Assembly (NCBI GenBank): GCA_015680635.1
Contig: JAABOA010000069.1
Location: forward strand, 1 to 28,569
Source: Lunasporangiospora selenospora
Taxonomy: Eukaryota; Mortierellomycota; Mortierellomycetes; Mortierellales; Mortierellaceae
Reading direction: 5' to 3'
DNA: 28,569 nt
In this document: positions 20,901 through 28,569 of the stretch, in pieces
Numbering within the stretch: position 1 is the first letter of the stretch
Layout: each line of letters begins with the position of its first letter
The notes under the pieces: model-generated
What the model saw: only the letters and a program-made list of their open reading frames with translations
Told to the model about the DNA's origin: nothing
The model's database searches: none
Made by a program: the position numbers and the translations under genes

Positions 20901-23900
20901 TTGAAGTTTTCAATCAAATAGGCAAGAGCCTTGGCCTGGATGGTTTTGACTGGGGAAGATGCCGCAAGGTCTAGGATCACATCCAGAGATGGGTGAGTCA
21001 GTAATCCCAGTTCCAAGAGCATCTTTGCCTCATCCGATGTGGATCTCCAGCGGCCTTTCCATTCAATCACAGGGAGCCCAAGGTCGACATGGACCTCAAC
21101 TGGGGTATAGAGAGTGTTGGAAGCATAACGTTGAACCCGTGGTGCGGGAGGTGGTGTCGCTGACTCTGTGCCTGTTGAGGCTTCGTCTTTTAGAGGTGGG
21201 GGAGGTGGCGTAGCTGGTTTTGTGGGATCCTCTTTCGGGAAAATAGGTGTAACTCGAAGTCTTTTGATCTCTTGTGAAGAAAGTGTATCACGGACCGAGG
21301 TCAAGTACTTGACAAGCTGCATATGATCCCAACTTCCAGCGTTTACTAGGCGGTCAAAAACAATCTGGAGTTCGACACTCTGTGACCCAAATGAATGTAT
21401 TACCGGGTTAGATGACGAATAGTAAAACCAAAGTGAAAATGAAGTCATCAATAGCGGCATGCTTAGTCGTTCTCCAAAACATAACATACCTTTCGAGAGC
21501 CCATCATCAACAGCAGTTTCTCCAACGGTTGCTTGGTAAAGACCATGATGGGTAGGTCTGGAAATAGAGTTACCGTCTTGAAATACGATTCATTAGGGAG
21601 CTTCATGCCATATTTTGTGGGAATGCATTTCTTTTGAGAGAGCATTGCAACAATCGCACGCTGGGCACTGTCGTTGATCTGTCCCCAACCACGAGAGAGG
21701 GTCAAGAGAACCTTTTCCGCGAACGTAGGCGATACTTCAAGGTCTGGATCATTGACAACGAATTTTGTCCACTCCAGTAATGAAAGCTCGTGCCAAGACT
21801 CTGAAATCTTGAACAGATCTGGTTGATTAAAAGACTTTGTGATTTCATAAGGCAATGCATTGGGCGGCAGTGGCATGTCGGTAGGTGTCAATTTTGGATT
21901 AACGAACCACTTGAACTCTGAGAGTGGCTTCACACTTTCTCCCGAGCAAACAAGGGCAAGCTGGTAGAAAGAAGACTCGTCAGAATCTGAGAGTGCCTGT
22001 TTTGACTGGAATCCTATCCACCACCGCAACATTGCTATCATCTGTGTTTCAGTGAGCGTCCGGCTTTCAAGTTCCGTGAGGACATCTTTAAATGAAATTC
22101 TTCGGATCTTTTTGGTATTCTCGAGTTTGTTGATGTATTGCTGGCAGGCTGTGTACACGCTCTTAGGAAGAACGGGCAGCTGTGTTAAAAATGTTGACAT
22201 GACTTCATCAGGGATACGAACTTGATCCATCTCCTTGACACCATGCGATGACATAACTGACAACGGGGCCCGTGACATTGCAAAGAAGTATCCTTCTATG
22301 TATGAGCTGACTTGTGGACTAGGTGTACTTGGATGAAATTGGAAAGCTTGCAGGGCATGAAGTGCACGCTTCTCCAGCCAGTCCCTCGCTGTCCTGGTTG
22401 CCTCATCCTCAGGTTGGTCCACTTTTTGGTGGGTGAGGATGATCTCATTATAGAGGTTCCCAATCTGAGTGAGCTCATCTACAAGACAGAGAGTATCATG
22501 AAGGCCTTCGTTAAGATCGCCATGATAAAACGATTCCATTTAAAGACAAGAGTTCCAATAGCCTTATCTACTAACCTTCGTAAAGCGTCCGAGAGAGTAA
22601 TCCAGCCATGGAGAGAAGCTCATGATTCCAGAGATTGAGGCACTTGTCAACAAAATCCAGACTCTCACGTTCAACTGTCGGAATAAAACGCCCCGCGACA
22701 TGGGTCGAGAATCCAGTAGTCTGGTGGGTGGGGAATCCGATAAAAATGCGTCCTTGTTCAGGGAAAGGCACAAGATCTTTGAAGATAGACTTGTTATCTG
22801 TGGATGCTTCTTTTTCATCGTGCCCGACATAGAGCATCTGGATAGCTGTTTGAGATGGCGGATATTTTTTTGTCGTCCGCTCCATTTCTGCTGCAATTTG
22901 CTTTGATACTTTGACATCCAGATGACCCGTAGCCGTTCTTAAGAAGATTGTAGTATTAGTCATCGAGACCTCTCTTGTCCACCGTGAGACCTCCATCTTC
23001 GTGGCATCCAGCTGGACGCTCCGCAAGTCAACCGATTTAAGCGTGAAAATCTTTTGTGGTGAAGCTAGGTACATTGTCTTTGGAAGGGTCATCGGTCGTG
23101 GCTCGCGCATTTTCTTTGATAGAGTCAGAATCTTGTGTTGGTTAAGGAAGACGGTGATGTCCCTCAGATTCCCCGTAAATCCCAATGAGCGGGCAAGGAA
23201 GGGTCCAAAACTTTCCATATCAATCATTTCCATGGGCTCGCGCAGATCTAGCAAAAACGTAGTCCATGCATCCTTTTGGACTTCTTCCTCTGAGATGCTG
23301 GCACGCTTTGCATAGAGCTGATCCTTTTTCCAGTAAAAAGCCATACATTCCTTTCCTGATGTTACACTACAGAGATGAAAAGAGAAGATGGTTCATATGA
23401 GGAAGACTTGATGACATAGCACAAGGACCTCAAATTCAACAGCAAATAATATTATCGGGTTTCCAGAACTTACAATGGCTCCTCGCAAATCGAGAAGAGC
23501 GAGTACTAAAACGAGCATAATCAGAGAACGAAAGGTGAGATTCCACATACCCATAGCCCTACTAGCATATGGCAAAGTCTCCGTAAAGCAGCTGGCACTT
23601 ACAAATCCAACACCAAATGCTCCAATCTATTGTCATGTCAAACCAAAAGGTGCAACTGAGTATTAGAATAAAAAGGGTTCTATCCACTCACTCAAGTTTT
23701 TACCACAAAGCCTTATCTCCTTTACTTGGTGCGAATACCGATCACTATACCTTGGATTCGTCTGGGTTTCCCTCAGCAATCTTCTTGAGTCGGTTCCAGT
23801 CTTCTGGTCTAAAGTCCATTCCATTGTTCTTGAAAGTGACTCGAATAATCTTTGCGTTCATATTTGGGGCAGTCTCCTGGCTGTCGGGTGACGCCGTCTC

Positions 23901-24499
23901 AAAGATGATCTCGATTCCCTTTGCACCAGCATCGTCTACAGTATTAATGGTCATATGAAATCAAGCATTATCAGTCAGAGTACCATCATGTGATGCGTCA
24001 TTGCAGTCCACAGGGTCGTTAATGTCTGCGCTAGATACCTGAGTTCTGCATAAGCTCTCTGTAGACGACAAACTCTGCAGAGTATCTTGAGGGAGCAACA
24101 AAAAAAAGTCAACAAGTTATTACAGCGATTAGTGGACGCGGGTAGAGCACGCATCAAGCAGAGCAACAGAGTAACTTGTCACCCTGCATTTCCCGTGCAA
24201 AAAAGGGAAACTGTGCTACAATTGCCTCCCTTTCACTTTTATGAGCACTCTGAAAGAAACTATACCTAGCCAAGATCTTGTCAATGAGATGTCGTTGATT
24301 CACTGATGAGAAGATGGAGGGACAGATGCCAGTAAGGGCAAGTCAGTATGTGCTACGAAAGAGGTAAGATTCCTGGTATCCTGACACTCATTGCTTGCGA
24401 TACAGTGCCCCGGCCCTAACCTTCAACTCGCTCTTCGGCCCCTGTCCTTGAGAGGACCTGAGCACGCAGAGCGTCCAGGGCCGACGCTTGGGAAGTCAT
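17982..24499 (-). CDS. DUF3684-family giant protein: Hsp90/sacsin-like ATPase with CUE-like and HExxH segments, 11 exons
   Basis: Exons: 24499-24421, 24302-24266, 24085-24039, 23935-23751, 23626-23603, 23505-23474, 23366-22576, 22478-21490, 21379-19583, 19452-18271 and 18152-17982. All join in phase to 1,777 residues, close to the ~1,700 usual for the fungal family. The N terminus has DALRAQVLSRTGAEERVEVN, then RYSAEFVVYRELMQNSDDAG (GHKL N box, Glu and Asn present), FKNNGMDFRPEDW (residues ~92-104, G1 box with NNG in place of DxG), and KIGAFGVGFYSLFSICEEPF (residues 116-135, G2 box very like Hsp90). The long middle is conserved in fungi but not otherwise assigned. A Pro-rich linker lies near residues 770-790, with an Ala/Lys/Asp-rich repeat at ~1340-1367. 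A CUE-like helix set (LKEIFPDCEPSYLMEAL, then VTMKLLDQDYP) covers ~1378-1420, and HELAHNFVGDH covers 1706-1716. The biochemical role is unknown; chaperone- or proteolysis-like activity is inference. The donor of exon 9 is GTGATT, which is weak but fits the family continuation LVSLKRKGFPVDRIL. Confidence 0.9.
18286..18318 (-). other. HExxHxxxxxH zinc-site motif in the DUF3684 protein
   Basis: Residues 1706-1716 read HELAHNFVGDH, with a further His at 1720. The three His have the spacing of metzincin peptidases (HExxHxxGxxH), although the Gly is one place later than in the metzincin consensus. As I recall, fungal relatives keep HELAHN at this place, so it is a family trait and not chance. Confidence 0.6.
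23603..23626 (-). other. 24-nt microexon coding the GHKL G2 box
   Basis: The eight codons IGAFGVGF sit alone between an acceptor GACAATAG and a donor GTAAGT, with introns of 124 and 97 nt. The next exon (23505-23474) is only 32 nt and codes YSLFSICEEP plus two bases of Phe. Splicing restores a motif nearly identical to the Hsp90 G2 box, so both tiny exons are well supported. Confidence 0.85.
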
Positions 24500-24782
24500 T
24501 GGTCGACTAAATGTTGGTTCACAGGGTTTGAACAGGAAGGAATAATGAGGCTGATGGAATGGAGTGAAGGGGGGAAGGGAGAGGCGCAGCTTAGAGTGAA
24601 TGAGAGAGTTTGAATGGGAGAGTGTGAATGAGAGAGTGAGAGAGAGAAAGATGAAAGGAAGGGGAGAGGAGATGCTTCCAAAAAAAGTCCGTGACGTGCT
24701 TTTGCATTGCCACCAAAAATGCACATGTTCCATCTTGGTCCACGGTTTCTCCTTTGCATCGATCGTTCTCTCCCCAACCATC
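24500..24782. promoter_or_regulatory. Divergent promoter between the DUF3684 and UVSSA genes
   Basis: A 283-bp head-to-head intergenic region. It is strongly purine-rich on the plus strand (24560-24670) and has no clear TATA box facing either gene. It contains a small 14-nt tandem repeat. A long open frame continuing upstream of the DUF3684 ATG is compositional and has no conserved motif. Confidence 0.6.
24596..24637. repeat. Three tandem 14-nt purine-rich units
   Basis: Units at 24596-24609 and 24624-24637 are identical (GTGAATGAGAGAGT). The middle unit at 24610-24623 differs at two bases. They lie inside the shared promoter. Confidence 0.8.
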
Positions 24783-27658
24783 ATGTCATTGGCACTTAAT
24801 CTCAAAACCCGCGAGGAACTATCCGCACTCATCCTCACCGCCACAAAGACAGGTGATCTCTACCTCGACCAAGTCCAGGTCAAGGTAATACGAGAGAGAG
24901 AGAGAGGGAGAGAGAGATTCAGTTCTTGGCAGTCGTCACCTGAAAAGGAGATAGAGGGGCTTGGTGTCAGAGATACGTGGTCATCTTGGCTGACAAACTG
25001 AGGTATACGCAATCCACTCATATAACCTCCTAAACATTTCCTTTTAATGACTCTTGGCATCCGTAGCAAATCAAGTCGATATGCAAAAAATCAGAAGCCA
25101 ACGTCAAGCTCGCCTACGAGCTAATCATGATACAGCTTCAACAGAAGCATGCGCAGGTTTGTAGATTGGTCAGCCAAAGGATAGAATACAAGAGACTTTT
25201 TTTTCAGTAGACCTAGAGTCACTCACCACCGATATTGCCTGCATTCTGAAGATACGTCTTTCGAGCACTCAGTTGATGGCTGAGCTCTTTCAGCGGTCGC
25301 ATGTATTCCGAGAGCTCTTGGTGGCAGATTACCCTATCTTTCTACAGTTGACAGCTGGCATCCATCAAACCCCTTTGCCTCCCCCAACCCTCTTTGCCGA
25401 GAAGACAAAGGTTCTAGCAATTTCTCTGACAAATGAATGGAACAAGAAATATGGCGCAGTCTACAAACAGGTACCATCTCTTATCGGCAGTCAATAATTT
25501 GATAACATCATTGTCCAATGCTAATAACCGAGGCTTGTTGACGATATCCTAGGTTGCTCTTGGATACGAGTTCTTGCGGTACCATCTCCAGGTTGACTTT
25601 TCGAATCTAGTTCCTGTTACAGAGGAAGCGCGCACCGCGGAAAAGAAGGCTCAGGAAGAGATGAGCAAGAGACTTCGCCTAAAACGATTTGAGAAAGCAG
25701 CTTTAGAGATTGGAGAAAAGACAAACGATATCCAAGAGAATTTGCGCCGCATGGTACTATCAGGAATGAGTTATATCTTGGCGAGTATCCTCAAAATCCA
25801 GAGTTACTGACAATTTTTACTGTTTGCTTTTCCCGGGGAAATTGCTCTTTTAGAACGCCTGTTTCGACATTTTGGTACCAAAGCTAGACGACGAGGCCGA
25901 GCTGGATTCAATATTTAATGCACCTGATCATTCGGAGGTCGACAGCGAGCAGATTACAGGATCTGAAGAGGATAATGCAAACACTGTTGATGATGATGAA
26001 GTCGATGACACGATACTACGGCATGATCCGCTCGGTGTGCATGAGAATGCCTTGGGGTCAACTCGCTACAAACTTACAATCAGTCTTTCCAAAAGTCACC
26101 CAGTGGACGTGGCAGAGTCCGAAGATAATGCGGAACTATTTGTGACATTACGGGAAGGTTACCGTCTAATTGTGAAAAAGCATTGGCCATTGGTTATGCA
26201 ATGGCACGATGTATTTATCAAGGCCGACCACGACCAAAATACCCAAGAAAGGTCGGAATATAATCGACTTCTTAGACTGGCGATTGAACTTAAAAGAAAC
26301 ATATCTGACGCAAAGATTAAATGCGAGGACTTGGGTGTTAACATGGATACTATGTATGGTAAGACGAGAATCCATGTCTTTGGCATTGTTGCTTGTGATC
26401 CCTTGGCCTAGCTTATGAGACCAAACAGTATATTAATGCGTCGGTTGCTACTAGGTCCGCATGAGCAAGACTCGGAGGAGGATTCTGACGAGTTTGAGGA
26501 GGTTGATGTTTCAGCCTCCAGATCAAATAAGGGGAAACAGTCCATGAGAAACGCTCAGCCAACCACGAACCGGAAACCAAGGAACCTAGTGTTTTCCATG
26601 CAGGGGGAAGAAGTACTGGAAGATGACCCAACATATGCTGGTGGAACTAAGGCTCACCCTTCAAGGGCAGTTAAGGGAGTACCTGAGACAGGATCCCCAT
26701 CTCCCAGTGACAACAACATCTCGCAAACTGGCGGGGAGTCGCGTGAAGGTACCGCCATTCGATTCTAATGAGCAAAGCTCAGACACACTCATGCTACATT
26801 ATTTTTTATACACTAACCTAAAATATTTTTGCTTTAACTTGATACCTTTCCAGAGCTATTGGCACGAGCACCAGTCGTTCCTTGGGATGATGACCTTGCA
26901 GTGTGGGATAAAAAGGAGATTGCTTTTAACACTTCTGGTTTAGAGTTCTCACATCGATTCTTGGGTGTTGGGGATGGAAGTAACATGGTTTCGCAAGAGA
27001 CATTGAGTCGCATGAAAATGCGAACCACAATCTACTCCCCAGTGGTTCCCCAAGAGATCAAGGTAAAGTGTGTGCACTGCCTTTCAAAAATGCAAAAGAT
27101 GGTCAATTCATCTGAGGCTGACATAATATTCTGTGAAATATCTGTAAGGCTTGTCGGTTCCCAATGAGCAATGGGAAATTATGCATGCGCCGAGATTTAC
27201 TCCGCTGTCCATATCATGGGCCAGTAGTTCCTCGTGATGAATTTGGACAGGTTCAGCGTCTGTCTCAAGAAGGAGGCTATATACGTGAGGAGACACTCCT
27301 TAATGATGCCGAGGAAGAGGATTTAATCAACAGAGCAGTCGCTGCTGCGTCTTCTACCAAAGTCAGAAAAGATAAATCCACTTGGGAGGATATCGAAGAC
27401 GATGTTCATCGGGCGCTTGGTCTAGAAAAAATTGAACCCAGGCGAAAACGAGGCGGTTCCAAGGATGCAACAGGTAGTTCAAAGAAAAGGAAATCCGAAA
27501 AGCCAGTGTCTGCACTTGTCAATCTCTCTAAACCTGCTGAATCGGCGCGATCTCGCCTGTTGAAGAGTGCTTTGAGCAAGCATTCAAAGGACTCTGTATC
27601 ACTTGACCATAAAGGAGAATGGGAAATCCATAAAAAGGATTCTGATCTAAATAGATAG
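24783..27658 (+). CDS. UVSSA: UVSSA, UV-stimulated scaffold protein A homologue, 8 exons
   Basis: Exons: 24783-24884, 25067-25156, 25252-25470, 25553-25753, 25854-26358, 26455-26748, 26854-27062 and 27149-27658. All join in phase to 709 residues, the same length as human UVSSA. UVSSA recruits TFIIH to RNA polymerase II stalled at DNA damage during transcription-coupled nucleotide excision repair in the nucleus. The VHS-like N-terminal domain shows QIKSICKKSEANVKLAYELI, QQKHAQIRLSSTQLMAELFQ, RSHVFRELLV, and TNEWNKKYGAVYKQVALGYE followed by FLRYHLQVDF. An acidic linker follows, then a helical region (HWPLVMQWHDVFIKAD). The acidic EEDSDEFEEV at 380-389 is a candidate TFIIH p62-binding motif. The C-terminal DUF2043 part has RAPVVPWDDDLAVWDKKEI and a Cys3His zinc site: C542, C552, C560, H563 in GKLCMRRDLLRCPYHGPVVP. 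It ends in a basic tail. The intron before exon 3 uses an AAG acceptor, chosen because HAQ-IRLS then matches the family; the intron before exon 8 ends in GTAAG. Confidence 0.94.
24892..24917. repeat. GA-rich microsatellite in UVSSA intron 1
   Basis: A GA alternation interrupted by GGG, starting 8 nt past the donor GTAATA of the first UVSSA intron. Confidence 0.85.
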
Positions 27659-28186
27659 GGAAGATGAAACCAATGCACAAAGGGGACTAAGCAGATAAGA
27701 TCTTATCAACCATAAATGCGCCTACTTTCCTGTAGACTATCCCAACATTTCATAGTTGTAGAAGTCTTGTTGAAAATGCCAGAGATGTCTCTAGGTAGAC
27801 TATTACGGTATTCAGCATCCTTTTTTTTGCACTCAACTTGGTGCGATCAAGCCGAGAGATCCATAATCCGATTCTACAGACCTTTATGTCTTCTCATTAA
27901 TTTTATGTTTGTTTTCCCAGGGTCATTAGATAGCGTGTCCAGATCACAGAGAAGGTTCTATTAGCAATAGTAGTCCCAAGGACACGGGTTGAAATAGCCT
28001 GGAAGTCGAGTTCACCACTAACACTGGGAGATTACAGTTGTACATTTCTTTTTGTCTAGACTCCGAAGGCGTAATCAACTTATACAAGAAGAACTAGAGA
28101 CTCTGAGTCATTCTTCTTTTCAGGCCATAGGAGTATCCTCAAAGAGCAATTCTTGTTTGGTTGTTTACGACGTGACATGGCGTCTC
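27659..28186. other. 3' flank of UVSSA, no clear gene
   Basis: About 530 bp. A/T-rich, with no canonical AATAAA shortly after the UVSSA stop; CATAAATG near 27710 is the nearest variant. The reading frames here show no recognisable motif. On the minus strand one frame stays open through 28186-28080 as a possible downstream part of the small ORF described next. Confidence 0.4.
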
Positions 28187-28348
28187 TCAACTTGAATAGA
28201 ATGCCAGTACTTTGTTGATCCTGTGAGCAGGGATACCGTTGCTGTTTTGCGATTCTGAGAATAGTATGTCGAGATGAACGCGATTGAACAAGTAATAGAA
28301 GATACACAGACTCTGGTCTTTTGATTCGGGTTGGGGATCCAAGGCCAT
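28187..28348 (-). CDS. Small TATA-led ORF, 53 codons
   Basis: ATG 28348 to TGA 28187 on the minus strand, starting MALDPQPESKDQSLCIFYYL and containing FNRVHLDILFSESQNSNGIP. The composition is protein-like (mixed charge, hydrophobic clusters), and a TATATAAA lies 25 nt upstream. A second minus-strand frame continues past the stop to 28080 with LRDAMSRRKQPNKN, so the gene may be spliced, frameshifted or decayed. The only GT-AG pair that joins the two near this point is 20 nt, too short for an intron. Family unknown. Confidence 0.3.
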   Translation of the reverse strand: MALDPQPESKDQSLCIFYYLFNRVHLDILFSESQNSNGIPAHRINKVLAFYSS

Positions 28349-28372
28349 GAATCAATCACGACCTTTCGAAAA

Positions 28373-28380
28373 TTTATATA
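28373..28380 (-). promoter_or_regulatory. TATA-like element upstream of the small ORF
   Basis: TATATAAA on the minus strand, 25 nt before the ATG at 28348. The short spacing makes the leader unusually brief if this ATG is the true start. Confidence 0.4.
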
Positions 28381-28470
28381 TTTTAAAATAATGGCGGGGA
28401 AGGGAGAGGGGCATTGACGCGGAAAGGAAGTTCATGAGGAAAGGGACTTGATGAAAAGATATAATAATGA

Positions 28471-28548
28471 TTACTTTCTGTACCACATAGTGGTGACACG
28501 GCTCCGGCGCATCTTCTTCTGAAGCTGGAGCACACCATAAAGCAAAGC
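28471..28548 (-). CDS. Last exon of a minus-strand gene leaving the right edge
   Basis: After an acceptor TTTCTAG (ending at 28549), a 26-codon frame reads ALLYGVLQLQKKMRRSRVTT then MWYRK and stops with TAA at 28471. The Leu-rich then basic pattern and the clean acceptor suggest a true terminal exon, perhaps of a small membrane or mitochondrial protein. The phase (0) is assumed. The rest lies beyond the window, so I cannot name it. Confidence 0.4.
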   Translation of the reverse strand, partial: ALLYGVLQLQKKMRRSRVTTMWYRK

Positions 28549-28569
28549 CTAGAAACAGTATGAATTGAA

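Noticed and set aside
24500-24844. In-frame upstream ATG at 24844 for the DUF3684 gene
   Set aside because: The extension is low-complexity Ser/Leu/Pro sequence, would overlap UVSSA exon 1, and ATG 24499 matches the usual family start.
26415-26454. ATG 26415 frame as a separate gene start or extra UVSSA exon sequence
   Set aside because: Treating this piece as the end of the intron from 26359 to 26454 gives a phase-correct join to GPHEQDSEEDSDEF, which matches the UVSSA family.

Overview
This is eukaryotic nuclear DNA, almost certainly from a filamentous fungus. Genes are broken by many short introns (mostly 40-180 nt, GTAAGT/GTATGT-type donors, TAG or CAG acceptors), they lie close together on both strands, and several promoters carry a TATA box and CT-rich tracts. 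Retention of a UVSSA orthologue, a STB6-like protein, a fungal DUF3684 giant protein and a Csr1-like lipid-transfer protein suggests an early-diverging lineage such as Mucoromycota/Mortierellomycota. That placement is inference. One 10-N assembly gap lies at 16737-16746.

Layout, left to right. (1) The truncated N-terminal part of a small Arg/Ser-rich protein (minus, 1-461). (2) A 14-exon STB6-like gene (minus, 5245-1218). (3) A three-exon Csr1/Sec14-type CRAL-TRIO lipid-transfer gene (minus, 7236-5802). (4) About 2.3 kb with no recognisable gene, followed by a minus-strand ORF (9920-9555) whose C-terminal half resembles the bacterial DUF1127/YjiS motif. (5) A three-exon glutathione S-transferase (plus, 10376-11346). 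(6) A possible small spliced gene that could not be resolved (minus, about 11.9-11.57 kb). (7) A full-length ABCC/MRP-type transporter (plus, 12402-17871), broken by the gap, which removes the end of its second membrane domain. (8) A DUF3684 gene of about 1,777 codons (minus, 24499-17982), with an Hsp90/sacsin-like ATPase at the N terminus and a CUE-like segment plus an HExxH motif at the C terminus. (9) A UVSSA gene of 709 codons (plus, 24783-27658), sharing a 283-bp divergent promoter with (8). (10) A small TATA-led ORF and the last exon of a gene that leaves the window on the right.

The neighbours are mostly unrelated housekeeping and stress functions: glutathione conjugation, ABCC export, transcription-coupled repair, lipid exchange and putative chromatin or cell-polarity roles. 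GST and ABCC lie 1.06 kb apart on the same strand and act in sequential detoxification steps (conjugation, then export), although a large intergenic region separates them. The most intriguing protein is the DUF3684 gene, which combines a GHKL ATPase, a ubiquitin-binding-like CUE segment and a metzincin-spaced zinc motif. Exon boundaries were inferred by eye from splice signals, reading phase and remembered family conservation. No alignment or search was run.
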